A program made the position numbers and the translations under genes. Positions 8,104 through 17,611 of a DNA stretch of 64,000 nt are shown piece after piece (the first letter of the stretch is position 1; each line of letters opens with the position of its first letter). The stretch comes from Ruminococcus sp. Lineage in GTDB: Bacteria > Bacillota > Clostridia > Oscillospirales > Ruminococcaceae. The notes beneath the pieces were generated by a model that made no database searches, was not told the DNA's origin, and saw only the letters and a list, made by a program, of their open reading frames with translations. The stretch lies in contig JAJPYB010000007.1 in NCBI GenBank assembly GCA_021205185.1, positions 1 through 64,000 of the forward strand, in the 5' to 3' direction.

Positions 8104-8772
8104 ATGAATTTTTTAAACAAGATAATAAGACTTGTTCAGGAAGAGGTGCAAAGCGTTAAGGAGAAGGATCCTGCCGCTAAAACCACTCTTGAAATTTTAG
8201 TCAATTATTCGGGACTTCATGCGGTGCTGTTTCACCGAGTAGCGCATTGGTTTTACGAAAGGAAGCTTTTCTTTGTAGCAAGAATGATTTCGCAGTTTTC
8301 AAGATTTGTAACAGGAATTGAAATTCACCCCGGAGCTAAGATTGGCAAGGGTCTTCTTATCGACCACGGAAGCGGAGTAGTAATTGGCGAAACAGCGGAG
8401 GTTGGCGATAACTGCCTTATCTATCAGGGAGTTACTTTAGGCGGAACTGGTAAGGAGCATGGAAAGCGTCACCCGACGCTTGGCAACAACGTAATGGTAG
8501 GCGCAGGAGCCAGAATTTTAGGACCGTTCAAGGTTGGAGACAACGCAAAAATTGCCGCTAACGCAGTAGTTTTGGAGGAGGTTCCGCCAAACGCAACGGC
8601 AGTTGGCGTTCCGGCAAAGATTGTAAGAATTGAAGGAAAAAGAGTTCAGGATCTGGATCAGGTTCATATTCCGGACCCGATTTCGCAGGAGCTCAGAAGT
8701 CAGCGCACAAAGATTGAAAAGCTAGAAGCGGAGCTTAAAAGATTAAAGGCGTCGCAAGGGGAAGACAAATAA
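8104..8772 (+). CDS. cysE: Serine O-acetyltransferase
   Basis: 222 residues. It transfers an acetyl group from acetyl-CoA to L-serine, giving O-acetylserine, the first step of cysteine synthesis. The N-terminal helical region (~1-65) is followed by left-handed beta-helix hexapeptide repeats (IHPGAKIGKGLLIDHGSG, VVIGETAEVGDNC, LGNNVMVGAGARILG). The active-site His of the DHGSG loop is present. The C-terminal ~35 residues form a charged helix. The ATG at 8104 follows GGAAAGGGAAAT. The stop shares one base with the cysS start (TAATG). Control by a Cys T-box fits its role. Confidence 0.95.
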   Translation: MNFLNKIIRLVQEEVQSVKEKDPAAKTTLEILVNYSGLHAVLFHRVAHWFYERKLFFVARMISQFSRFVTGIEIHPGAKIGKGLLIDHGSGVVIGETAEVGDNCLIYQGVTLGGTGKEHGKRHPTLGNNVMVGAGARILGPFKVGDNAKIAANAVVLEEVPPNATAVGVPAKIVRIEGKRVQDLDQVHIPDPISQELRSQRTKIEKLEAELKRLKASQGEDK

Positions 8773-10160
8773 TGAGGGTATACAATACATTAATGAGAAA
8801 AAAAGAGGAGCTAAAGCCGATAAACGGCAATAAAATAGGAATTTACGTTTGCGGCCCGACCGTTTATAACTATATCCATATCGGAAATGCAAGACCTATT
8901 TGCGTTTTCGATGTGTTCAGAAGGTTTTTAATGTATCAGGGCTATGAAGTGAAATACGTTCAGAATTATACAGACGTAAACGATAAGATCATAAAGCAGG
9001 CGAGCGTTGAGGGCTCGACGCCTGAAAGGATAACTGAAAAGTATATCGCTGAATTTGAGCGTGACGCTAAAGGACTTAATGTTTTAGAGCCTGATGTAAG
9101 GCCTCGGGTTTCAAAGTATATCGGCAAGATTATAGCTCTTATAAAAACGCTTGTCGACAACGGCTATGCCTATCAGGCGGGCGGTGACGTTTATTACAGA
9201 ACGAGAAGGTTTGAAGGCTACGGAAAGCTTTCAAAGCAGTCGCTTGACGAGCTGGTAGCTGGAGCGAGAGTTGAAATAAACGACCTGAAGGAAGACCCGC
9301 TCGACTTTGCTCTCTGGAAGGGAGCGAAGGAGGACGAGCAGCATTGGGATTCGCCATGGGGAATCGGCAGACCGGGTTGGCATATCGAATGCTCCGCAAT
9401 GGCGAAGGACACTTTGGGCGATACAATAGACGTTCACGGCGGCGGCTGCGACCTTATTTTCCCGCACCACGAAAATGAAATTGCACAGTCCGAAGCGGCT
9501 ACCGGCGTTCAGTTTGCAAATTACTGGATGCACAACGGGCATATAAACATTGACAACAAGAAAATGTCAAAGTCGGCAGGAAACTTCTTCTTGACTCGTG
9601 ACGCCGCAGAAAAATACGGTTACGAAACGATAAGATACCTTATGATTCAGGCGCATTACAGAATGCCTATGAACTATACAGCCGAGCTTCTGGAGTCTTG
9701 CAAGTCGTCGCTTGACAGGCTTTACAATTTAAAGTCAGCTCTTGAAATGGCGGCAAAAAATTCGCCAGACGGAGAAATAAGAGAGCCGCTGACAAAGCTT
9801 TTAGAGGAGAAAAAGCAAAAGTTTATCGACGCGCTTTCCGACGACCTTAATACAGCGGACGCTTTGTCTGCAATCTTTGAGCTTACAAGAGAGCTAAATA
9901 CTTATCTTTTGGAGGGCTTGTCAAAGCAGGAGGCTGAAAAGGCACTCGAGATATTTTTAGAGCTGACAGACGTTTTAGGACTTTTGTATAACGATAAAAG
10001 CGAGCAGATTCCAAACGAGGTTTTAAGCCTTGTTCAAAAGAGAAGCGAAGCTAGAAAGCAAAAGGACTTTGCGCTTGCCGATAAAATTCGGGATGAGATA
10101 GCAGGTCTTGGATATGTTGTTGAAGAAACCCGTCAGGGAACAAAGATTTATAAAAAGTAA
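8772..10160 (+). CDS. cysS: Cysteinyl-tRNA synthetase
   Basis: 462 residues, normal length for class I CysRS. It charges tRNA-Cys. Visible motifs are the HIGH-type IHIGNARP after CGPTVYNY, zinc ligands including the early Cys and the GWHIECSAM and HHENE segments, and KMSKSAGNF. It is coupled to cysE by the TAATG overlap, so cysteine supply and tRNA charging respond together to uncharged tRNA-Cys through the T-box. Confidence 0.97.
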   Translation: MRVYNTLMRKKEELKPINGNKIGIYVCGPTVYNYIHIGNARPICVFDVFRRFLMYQGYEVKYVQNYTDVNDKIIKQASVEGSTPERITEKYIAEFERDAKGLNVLEPDVRPRVSKYIGKIIALIKTLVDNGYAYQAGGDVYYRTRRFEGYGKLSKQSLDELVAGARVEINDLKEDPLDFALWKGAKEDEQHWDSPWGIGRPGWHIECSAMAKDTLGDTIDVHGGGCDLIFPHHENEIAQSEAATGVQFANYWMHNGHINIDNKKMSKSAGNFFLTRDAAEKYGYETIRYLMIQAHYRMPMNYTAELLESCKSSLDRLYNLKSALEMAAKNSPDGEIREPLTKLLEEKKQKFIDALSDDLNTADALSAIFELTRELNTYLLEGLSKQEAEKALEIFLELTDVLGLLYNDKSEQIPNEVLSLVQKRSEARKQKDFALADKIRDEIAGLGYVVEETRQGTKIYKK

Positions 10161-10171
10161 GGAGCAAAAAA

Positions 10172-11059
10172 ATGGCAAATAAAAGCAGTTCATCAAACCC
10201 GATGCTAAAGCCATCGTTTATTAAGTTTTTCAAGTTCTCGCTTATAGCAGTTGTTGTAATAATAGTGATTTATATAGCAGTATCCTGCCAAAGCGACGAT
10301 CAGGTTGATTACTCGACAAGCAATTTTGTTCAGGTTCAGGAGCCGTCCGACGATGCAGACGTTGTTGTTTTTGAAACGAGCGAGGGAACCTTCAAGGCGG
10401 TCTTGTACGAGGACGAAGCGCCCGAATATGTCGAATATTTTAAAGAGCTTGTAAACGACGGATATTTTGACGGCACTTATGTTTGCACAATTATTAAAAG
10501 TCAGGAGGGCCTGCAGGCAGGCTTTATAGGCGGCAGTAAAACCGCTGACGGCACTACCGTTGACGAGTCAAATACCGATATGACAAACATTGAGGTTTCT
10601 CAGAATCTTCTTCCAATAAAGGGAGCGCTTGGCTCGCTTTGTTCTGAGGACGGGTTGTTTACGTCCGCAAAGGCAGGAAGCTTAGTTACCTTTATGAATG
10701 ACGTTGTAGTTACTGAGGAGCTTGAGGAGTCGATAGCGGAGCTTGACGACGTAAACGGAATGCAAGCGGTAAGCGATATGTTCTTAACCTACGGCGGAGT
10801 TCCAAATCTTATGAACGAATACACGCTCTTCGGTCAGGTTTACGACGGCTGGGAAACATACGACAAAATTTGCGGAGCTGAAATTGTAGACGAGGGCGAA
10901 TCTGACGACGATGATGAAAAGAGCTATCAGCCTGTTTCTGATATTACGTTCGAGAAGGTTTATCTATCTACATATGGAGAGCAAAAGCCTGAGGAGTATA
11001 GCTTCCCTGAAAAGACAGAGCCTGTAACCGTTGCGATAGATGAGGATGATGAGGAGTAG
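10172..11059 (+). CDS. Membrane-anchored cyclophilin-like peptidyl-prolyl isomerase
   Basis: 295 residues. One N-terminal membrane helix (~20-42) is followed by an extracytoplasmic cyclophilin-type domain starting VVVFETSEGTFKAVLYEDEAP and including YFDGTYVCTII and LFGQVYDGWETYDKI. The usual catalytic FHR motif is replaced around TYVCTIIKSQEG, so activity may be weak or lost. The C-terminal tail is very acidic. It follows cysS by 11 nt with a GGAGC ribosome site, so it is in the T-box operon. A role in folding exported proteins is inferred from the family. Confidence 0.78.
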   Translation: MANKSSSSNPMLKPSFIKFFKFSLIAVVVIIVIYIAVSCQSDDQVDYSTSNFVQVQEPSDDADVVVFETSEGTFKAVLYEDEAPEYVEYFKELVNDGYFDGTYVCTIIKSQEGLQAGFIGGSKTADGTTVDESNTDMTNIEVSQNLLPIKGALGSLCSEDGLFTSAKAGSLVTFMNDVVVTEELEESIAELDDVNGMQAVSDMFLTYGGVPNLMNEYTLFGQVYDGWETYDKICGAEIVDEGESDDDDEKSYQPVSDITFEKVYLSTYGEQKPEEYSFPEKTEPVTVAIDEDDEE

Positions 11060-11097
11060 CTTTTAGCGGTATACACCAAAAACGAGCTTTTTGTGAG

Positions 11098-11126
11098 TTG
11101 ACAAATGCTGCTTATTGTGGTATTAT
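11098..11126 (+). promoter_or_regulatory. Promoter P1 upstream of gltB
   Basis: TTGACA, 17-bp spacer, TATTAT. The element AGCTTTTTGT-N3-TTGACAAATG around its -35 is repeated 77 nt downstream at P2. A short hairpin (AAAAAGC-GAA-GCTTTTT, 11153-11169) lies ~25 nt after the predicted start and could stop P1 transcripts early. Confidence 0.65.
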
Positions 11127-11174
11127 ATTTGTGCTGTCAGTAGCAAATATGTAAAAAGCGAAGCTTTTTGTATA

Positions 11175-11203
11175 TTGACAAATGAGATGAAATAGTGTAT
11201 AAT
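11175..11203 (+). promoter_or_regulatory. Promoter P2 upstream of gltB
   Basis: TTGACA, 17-bp spacer, exact TATAAT. Probably the main gltBD promoter, with a start near 11210. The 351-nt gap before gltB holds P1, P2, the attenuator-like hairpins and a ~120-nt stretch (11288-11410) in which I see only the ribosome site. Confidence 0.75.
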
Positions 11204-11240
11204 ACTAAAAGATTGACAGCTGTACGCTTGAAAATATTTT

Positions 11241-11287
11241 TTGACAATGGAGTCGAAGCATCTTATCAAGAGGTGTTTCGGCTTTTT
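11241..11287 (+). promoter_or_regulatory. Possible ANTAR-type hexaloop plus overlapping terminator (gltB attenuator)
   Basis: A stem-loop TTGAC-AATGGA-GTCGA (11241-11256) has a hexaloop with A at position 1 and G at position 4, the signature of RNA bound by ANTAR-domain antiterminators. Its 3' arm lies inside the 5' arm of a ~13-bp terminator-like hairpin (11251-11263 with 11271-11283) followed by five T, so the two folds exclude each other. ANTAR control of nitrogen genes is known in Clostridia. The expected upstream partner hairpin (P1 hexaloop) was not convincingly found, so the assignment is tentative. Confidence 0.4.
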
Positions 11288-11410
11288 ATTGTCTTTTTAC
11301 CTTAAGCGTCATACATTCAGCAAAATACCCGACAAGGCAGCAGCCTTAAAGGGATTAAGACACAACTTAAAATACTAAGGTTTTAAGCCTTGGCGGAAAG
11401 GGTGATTGTG

Positions 11411-14400
11411 ATGGGAAATAATGAGAAGAATGCAAGGCGAGGCCTTTATTCTCCAAAATTTGAGCATGATAACTGCGGAATCGGTGCGGTTGTCAACATC
11501 AAGGGAGTTAAAAGCCACGATACTGTTGCCAACGCTTTGACGATTGTTGAAACGCTTGAACACAGAGCCGGAAAGGACGCTGAGGGCAAGACCGGCGACG
11601 GAGTAGGAATACTGCTCCAGATTTCTCACAAATTTTTTAAGAAGGCGGCAAAGAGAGATTTAGGTCTGAATCTTTCAAACGAAAGGCATTATGCGGTAGG
11701 AATGTTTTTCTTCCCGCAAAATGAGCTTGCGAGAAATCAAGCGAAAAAGATGTTTGAAATTATCGCTTCAAAGGAAGGACTGGAGGTTTTAGGCTGGAGA
11801 AACGTACCGTCAAGACCTGAGGTATTAGGACAAAGAGCGGTAGAGTGTATGCCGTTTATTATGCAATGCTTTATTAAAAAGCCGAGAGATGTGAAAAAGG
11901 GGCTTGACTTTGACAGAAAGCTGTACGTTGCAAGGCGAGTTTTTGAGCAGTCAAACGAGGATACTTATGTAGTTTCCCTTTCAAGCAGAACGATAGTTTA
12001 TAAGGGAATGTTCTTGGCAGGGGATTTAAGAAACTTCTTTTTGGATTTACAGGACGAGGATTACGAATCTGCCATCGCTATGGTTCACTCAAGATTTTCA
12101 ACCAACACAAATCCTAGCTGGCAAAGAGCTCACCCGAACAGAATGATAGTTCACAACGGTGAGATAAATACAATCAGAGGAAACGCCGACAAGATGCTTG
12201 CCCGTGAGGAAACTATGAAGTCAGAGCATCTGAAGGGAGATATTGACAAGGTTATTCCTGTCGTAAATACTGAGGGTTCAGACTCGGCTATGCTTGACAA
12301 TACGCTTGAGTTTCTGGTTATGAGCGGAATGGAGCTTCCGCTGGCGGTAATGATTACAATTCCGGAGCCGTGGGACAACAACGCTACAATGTCGCAAAAG
12401 AAAAAGGACTTCTATCAGTATTACGCTACTATGATGGAGCCGTGGGACGGTCCTGCGTCTATACTGTTCTCCGACGGGGATATTATGGGAGCGGTTCTTG
12501 ACAGAAACGGACTTCGTCCTTCAAGATATTACATAACAGACGACGGCTGTCTTATCCTTTCTTCAGAGGTAGGGGCTTTGCCGATTGTGCCTGAAAAAAT
12601 TGTATCTAAAGAAAGACTTCGCCCGGGAAAAATGCTGCTAGTAGATACTGTTGAGGGCAGATTGATTGACGACGATGAGTTAAAGGAAAGATACGCTTCA
12701 AAACAGCCTTACGGTGAGTGGCTTGACAGCAATCTGGTTGAGCTAAAGGATTTGAAAATTCCTAACGCTAAGGTTGAGGAGCATAGCTATGAGGACAGAC
12801 AGCGCTTGCAAAAGGCGTTCGGATATTCTTATGAGGAGATTATGACCTCGATTTTGCCAATGGCGAAAAACGGAAGCGAGTCTATCGCCGCTATGGGAAC
12901 AGACAGTCCGCTTGCGGTTTTGTCTAAGGAACCTCAGCCGCTGTTTAATTATTTCAAGCAGCTATTCGCGCAGGTTACAAATCCGCCTATTGACGCTATC
13001 AGAGAGGAAATCGTAACCTCGACTACTATTTATATAGGCGAGGACGGAAATATCCTTGAGGAAAAGCCTGAAAACTGTAAGGTTATGAAAATCCACAACC
13101 CGATACTCACTTCTACCGATATTCTAAAGATTAAGAGTATGCACATTCCGGGCTTTAAGGTAGCGGTTATTCCTATTTTATATTATAAGAACACAAGGCT
13201 TTCAAAGGCTATAAACAGACTGTTTATTGAAGCTGACAAGGCGTACAACGAGGGCGCTAACATTCTTATCCTGTCAGACAGGGGAGTTGACGAAAACCAC
13301 CTTGCTATTCCATCCCTCTTAGCAGTTTCAGCGCTTCACCAGCATCTGGTTGTAACAAAGAGAAGGACCTCGCTTGCTATGATTTTGGAAAGCGGCGAGC
13401 CGAGAGAGGTGCATCACTTCGCAACCCTTTTGGGATATGGCGCAAGTGCAATCAATCCGTATCTTGCTCAGGAAACTATTCACGAGCTTATTAACGACGA
13501 TCTGCTTGACAAGGATTACTATGCTGCGGTTGACGACTACAACGCTGCTGTTTTGCACGGAATTGTAAAAATAGCCTCCAAGATGGGAATTTCAACAATT
13601 CAGTCCTATCAGGGCTCGCAGATTTTTGAAGCTATAGGAATAAGTGAGGACGTAATTGAAAAGTATTTCACAGGTACAGTAAGCCGAATCGGCGGTATTA
13701 CAATCAAGGATATTGAGGACAATGTAGATAAGCTTCACACAAGCGCTTTTGACCCGCTTGGACTGGGAACCAATCCTGAAATTGAATCGAGAGGAAGTCA
13801 CAAGGTCAGAAGCGGAAAGGAAGAGCATCTTTACAATCCGCAGACGATTTATCTTCTACAGCAGGCTGCGAGAACAGGAAATTACGAAACGTATAAAAAG
13901 TATTCCGACCTTATTTCAAAGGAGCTTGACCCTGCAAACATCAGAGGACTTATGGACTTTAACTACGCTGAAACTCCGATTGATATAAGCGAGGTTGAAA
14001 GCGCAGAGTCGATAGTAAAACGCTTTAAGACAGGAGCTATGTCTTACGGTTCAATTTCACAGGAGGCGCACGAAACGCTTGCAATCGCTATGAACAGACT
14101 TCACGGAAAGTCAAATTCGGGCGAGGGCGGCGAAAGCGTTGAAAGACTTCTTACAAAGGGCGAGGAGATTAACAAATGCTCAGCTATCAAGCAGGTAGCT
14201 TCGGGAAGGTTCGGAGTTACATCAAGATACCTGATTTCAGCAGACGAAATACAAATTAAAATGGCCCAGGGCGCAAAGCCGGGCGAGGGCGGACATCTGC
14301 CGGGCAAGAAGGTTTATCCGTGGATTGCAAAGACAAGGCATTCAACTCCTGGCGTATCTCTTATATCTCCGCCGCCACACCACGATATTTATTCTATCGA

Positions 14401-15955
14401 GGACTTAGCTCAGCTTATTTACGACCTCAAGAACGCAAATAAGGACGCCAGAATTTCAGTTAAGCTTGTATCCGAATGCGGAGTAGGAACGGTAGCTGCC
14501 GGAGTTGCAAAGGCAGGAGCTGGCTGTATCCTGATTTCAGGCTACGACGGAGGAACTGGAGCGGCGCCCAGAAACTCAATTTACAATGCGGGACTTCCGT
14601 GGGAATTAGGACTTGCTGAGGCTCACCAGACGTTAATTCAAAACGGACTCAGAAATAAGGTCGTTATAGAAACTGACGGAAAGCTTATGAATGGACGTGA
14701 CGTAGCAGTAGCTGCAATTTTGGGAGCCGAGGAGTTTGGCTTCGCTACAGCGCCGCTAGTAACGCTCGGCTGTGCAATGATGAGAGTGTGCAACCTTGAC
14801 ACCTGTCCGTTTGGAGTTGCAACGCAAAACCCGGAGCTTCGCAAGAGATTTATTGGTAAGCCTGAATATGTAGTAAACTTTATGATGTTTGTAGCTGAGG
14901 AGCTTAGGGAGTATATGGCAAAGCTCGGCGTCAGAACTGTTGACGAGCTTGTCGGAAGAGTAGATCTTCTAAAGCCGAAGAGCGGACTTACAGGCAAGGC
15001 TGCAGAGGTTGACCTGTCGAACATTCTGAGCAAGGATTTCGCTTGTGAGAAGGTAGAGTATTCAAACAAGTCGCTTTACGACTTCAAGCTAAATGAAACG
15101 CTTGACGAAAAGGTTTTGATAAAGCAGTTTGGTTCAGCGCTTAAAACAGGTGCCAAGAAAAAGGTCAGCGTAAATGTCAAGAATACAGACAGAACCTTTG
15201 GAACAAGTATGGGTTCAGAGATTACAAAGAAATATCTTGACACGCTTCCAGACGACAACTACCGTGTAGTTTGTACAGGCTCTGGCGGACAGAGCTTCGG
15301 TGCGTTTATTCCAAACGGTTTGACGCTTGAGCTTGTCGGAGATTCAAACGACTATTTCGGTAAGGGGCTTTCGGGCGGTAAGCTTATAGTTTATCCGCCA
15401 AAGGAATCCACCTTTAAGGCGGAGGAGAATATCATAATCGGTAACGTCGCTCTATACGGTGCAACAAGCGGTAAGGCGTTTATCAATGGAGTTGCAGGCG
15501 AAAGATTCTGCGTCAGAAATTCAGGTGCCGTTGCGGTTGTCGAAGGCGTTGGCGACCACGGCTGTGAGTATATGACAGGCGGAAGGGTAGTCGTTATCGG
15601 AAAAACCGGCAAAAACTTTGCGGCTGGAATGTCGGGCGGCGTAGCATATGTTCTTGACGAGGACAGAGATTTGTATACAAAGCTCAACAAGGAAATGGTA
15701 CTGTTCTCGGAGGTTACCGAAAAGTACGATATTATCGAGCTTAAGGAGCTTATAGAAGAGCACGTTGCGGCGACAGGCTCTAAAAAGGGCAAGGCGATAC
15801 TTGACGACTTCGAGGAATATCTGCCGAAGTTTAAGAAGATAATTCCACATGACTATAAGAGAATGATGACAGCGATTGTTTCTATGGAAGAAAAGGGGCT
15901 TTCTAGCGATCAGGCTCAGATCGAAGCGTTTTATCAGATTGTAAATAATAAGTAA
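11411..15955 (+). CDS. gltB: Glutamate synthase, large (alpha) subunit
   Basis: 1514 residues, full length. It makes glutamate from glutamine and 2-oxoglutarate with GltD. Cys22 in HDNCGIG is the expected N-terminal nucleophile after removal of a 21-residue propeptide. Order: type II glutamine amidotransferase domain (~22-420), central domain, FMN-binding synthase domain (GGTGAAPRNS; 3Fe-4S ligands in CNLDTCPFGVATQ), and the GXGXG beta-helix (GLSGGKLIVYPP, GGRVVVIGKTGKNF). The ATG at 11411 is preferred to the TTG at 11390 because GGAAAGGG lies 8-10 nt upstream of it. gltD follows by 13 nt. Confidence 0.96.
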   Translation: MGNNEKNARRGLYSPKFEHDNCGIGAVVNIKGVKSHDTVANALTIVETLEHRAGKDAEGKTGDGVGILLQISHKFFKKAAKRDLGLNLSNERHYAVGMFFFPQNELARNQAKKMFEIIASKEGLEVLGWRNVPSRPEVLGQRAVECMPFIMQCFIKKPRDVKKGLDFDRKLYVARRVFEQSNEDTYVVSLSSRTIVYKGMFLAGDLRNFFLDLQDEDYESAIAMVHSRFSTNTNPSWQRAHPNRMIVHNGEINTIRGNADKMLAREETMKSEHLKGDIDKVIPVVNTEGSDSAMLDNTLEFLVMSGMELPLAVMITIPEPWDNNATMSQKKKDFYQYYATMMEPWDGPASILFSDGDIMGAVLDRNGLRPSRYYITDDGCLILSSEVGALPIVPEKIVSKERLRPGKMLLVDTVEGRLIDDDELKERYASKQPYGEWLDSNLVELKDLKIPNAKVEEHSYEDRQRLQKAFGYSYEEIMTSILPMAKNGSESIAAMGTDSPLAVLSKEPQPLFNYFKQLFAQVTNPPIDAIREEIVTSTTIYIGEDGNILEEKPENCKVMKIHNPILTSTDILKIKSMHIPGFKVAVIPILYYKNTRLSKAINRLFIEADKAYNEGANILILSDRGVDENHLAIPSLLAVSALHQHLVVTKRRTSLAMILESGEPREVHHFATLLGYGASAINPYLAQETIHELINDDLLDKDYYAAVDDYNAAVLHGIVKIASKMGISTIQSYQGSQIFEAIGISEDVIEKYFTGTVSRIGGITIKDIEDNVDKLHTSAFDPLGLGTNPEIESRGSHKVRSGKEEHLYNPQTIYLLQQAARTGNYETYKKYSDLISKELDPANIRGLMDFNYAETPIDISEVESAESIVKRFKTGAMSYGSISQEAHETLAIAMNRLHGKSNSGEGGESVERLLTKGEEINKCSAIKQVASGRFGVTSRYLISADEIQIKMAQGAKPGEGGHLPGKKVYPWIAKTRHSTPGVSLISPPPHHDIYSIEDLAQLIYDLKNANKDARISVKLVSECGVGTVAAGVAKAGAGCILISGYDGGTGAAPRNSIYNAGLPWELGLAEAHQTLIQNGLRNKVVIETDGKLMNGRDVAVAAILGAEEFGFATAPLVTLGCAMMRVCNLDTCPFGVATQNPELRKRFIGKPEYVVNFMMFVAEELREYMAKLGVRTVDELVGRVDLLKPKSGLTGKAAEVDLSNILSKDFACEKVEYSNKSLYDFKLNETLDEKVLIKQFGSALKTGAKKKVSVNVKNTDRTFGTSMGSEITKKYLDTLPDDNYRVVCTGSGGQSFGAFIPNGLTLELVGDSNDYFGKGLSGGKLIVYPPKESTFKAEENIIIGNVALYGATSGKAFINGVAGERFCVRNSGAVAVVEGVGDHGCEYMTGGRVVVIGKTGKNFAAGMSGGVAYVLDEDRDLYTKLNKEMVLFSEVTEKYDIIELKELIEEHVAATGSKKGKAILDDFEEYLPKFKKIIPHDYKRMMTAIVSMEEKGLSSDQAQIEAFYQIVNNK

Positions 15956-15968
15956 GGAGGGGACGCAA

Positions 15969-17453
15969 ATGGGAAAGCCAACAGGATTTATGGATTATAA
16001 ACGTGAGGACGCTGAGGCATACTCAGTCAAGGAACGTATTAAGAATTTTGATGAATTTCACACACCGCTTTCAAAGCAGGAGCAGGAGCGTCAGGGCGCA
16101 AGATGTATGGAATGCGGAGTTCCCTTCTGTCAGTCGGGAATGGTTATCGGCGGCGCAGTTTCAGGCTGTCCGCTTAACAATCTTATCCCTGAGTGGAACG
16201 ACTTAATTTACAAGGGCGCATGGGAGCAAGCGTTTAACAGACTTAAAATTACAAATAATTTCCCTGAATTTACGTCACGGGTTTGTCCGGCGCTTTGTGA
16301 AAAGGCCTGCACCTGCTCGGTTGACAGCGACGCTGTAACGGTTCGTGCAAACGAGTACGCAATAATCGAAAACGCTTATGATATGGGATATGCGTCAGCT
16401 AAAATCCCTCAGGTCAGAACCGGAAAGAAAATTGCCGTTGTCGGCTCAGGCCCTTCGGGACTAGCAGCAGCCGACCAGCTTAATCAGCGTGGCCACAGCG
16501 TAACTGTTTTTGAGCGTTCGGACAGAGTGGGCGGACTTCTGATGTACGGCATTCCGAATATGAAGCTTGAAAAGCATATAATCGACCGCAAGATTGATAT
16601 TATGAAGGAAGAGGGAGTAGAGTTTGTAACAGGCGCTGACGTTGGAAATAACGTAAAGGCAGCCGACCTCTTAAAGGAGTACGACAGAATTATTCTCGCT
16701 TGCGGCGCTTCAAATCCGAGAGATATAAAGGCTGAGGGCAGAGATGCTGAGGGTATTTACTTTGCTGTAGATTTTCTTACCTCAACCACTAAGTCGCTTC
16801 TGGATAACGACCTCAAGGAAGGAACCTTCATCAGCGCAAAGGGCAAGAATGTTATGATTATCGGCGGCGGAGATACAGGAAACGACTGTGTCGGAACAAG
16901 TATTCGCCACGGCGCAAAGAGCGTTTTGCAGCTTGAAATGATGCCGAAGCTTCCAGACAGCAGAGCTGAAAACAACCCGTGGCCTGAATGGCCGAGAGTT
17001 TGCAAGACCGATTACGGTCAGGAGGAAGCAATAGCTCTTTTTGGAAGCGACCCCAGAACCTATCAGACGACCGTCAAGGAGTTTATCAAGGACAAAAAGG
17101 GTAAGCTAAAGGGTGCAAAGCTCATAAAGCTTGAAGCGCAAAAGGACAAGAAAACAGGAAGAATGGTTATGAAGGAAATCGAGGGCTCGGAGTATACGGT
17201 TGACGTAGACCTCGTGCTGATAGCGGCAGGCTTTCTTGGCTCGCAAAGCTATATTACCAAAGCGTTTGGAGTTGCAACCGACCAAAGATCAAATGTGGCG
17301 TCGACCGACGGAACTCATAAGACAAGCGTCGATAGAGTTTTCACCTGCGGCGATATGCATATAGGACAGTCGCTGGTTGTTCGTGCAATCAGAGAGGGAA
17401 GAGATGCAGCAAAAGAGGTTGACGAAAGCCTGATGGGCTACACAAATCTATAA
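15969..17453 (+). CDS. gltD: Glutamate synthase, small (beta) subunit
   Basis: 494 residues. It passes electrons from NAD(P)H through FAD and Fe-S clusters to GltB. The N-terminal cysteine motifs for two 4Fe-4S clusters are visible (CMECGVPFCQSG, CPLNN, CPALCEKACTC). An FAD-binding motif (VVGSGPSGLAAADQL) and a nucleotide-binding motif (IIGGGDTGNDCVG) follow. It sits 13 nt after gltB with an AAGGAGGGG ribosome site. A strong terminator ends the operon. Confidence 0.96.
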   Translation: MGKPTGFMDYKREDAEAYSVKERIKNFDEFHTPLSKQEQERQGARCMECGVPFCQSGMVIGGAVSGCPLNNLIPEWNDLIYKGAWEQAFNRLKITNNFPEFTSRVCPALCEKACTCSVDSDAVTVRANEYAIIENAYDMGYASAKIPQVRTGKKIAVVGSGPSGLAAADQLNQRGHSVTVFERSDRVGGLLMYGIPNMKLEKHIIDRKIDIMKEEGVEFVTGADVGNNVKAADLLKEYDRIILACGASNPRDIKAEGRDAEGIYFAVDFLTSTTKSLLDNDLKEGTFISAKGKNVMIIGGGDTGNDCVGTSIRHGAKSVLQLEMMPKLPDSRAENNPWPEWPRVCKTDYGQEEAIALFGSDPRTYQTTVKEFIKDKKGKLKGAKLIKLEAQKDKKTGRMVMKEIEGSEYTVDVDLVLIAAGFLGSQSYITKAFGVATDQRSNVASTDGTHKTSVDRVFTCGDMHIGQSLVVRAIREGRDAAKEVDESLMGYTNL

Positions 17454-17472
17454 CAATACAAATCTGAAATTT

Positions 17473-17499
17473 GCTCTGCCTTTTGGCAGGGCATTTTTT
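17473..17499 (+). terminator. Terminator of gltBD
   Basis: 8-bp stem GCTCTGCC / GGCAGGGC with one G-T pair and a TTTT loop, followed by ATTTTTT. Confidence 0.9.
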
Positions 17500-17522
17500 G
17501 CCTTTTTAAGCCTTTTGCGGTG

Positions 17523-17551
17523 TTGCAATTTTTGCTTTGTTCTGATATAAT
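17523..17551 (+). promoter_or_regulatory. Promoter of aldo/keto reductase gene
   Basis: TTGCAA, 17-bp spacer, exact TATAAT, ending 60 nt before the ATG. Confidence 0.7.
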
Positions 17552-17611
17552 TTACTTGTGATAGCGTACTATCATAATGGGGAAATCTTTAGAGAAGGGA
17601 GTGGCTTATCA

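Noticed and set aside
9139-9542. Three overlapping minus-strand ORFs inside cysS
   Set aside because: cysS is certain across this stretch; the reverse frames are open because of codon bias, with no domains or ribosome sites.
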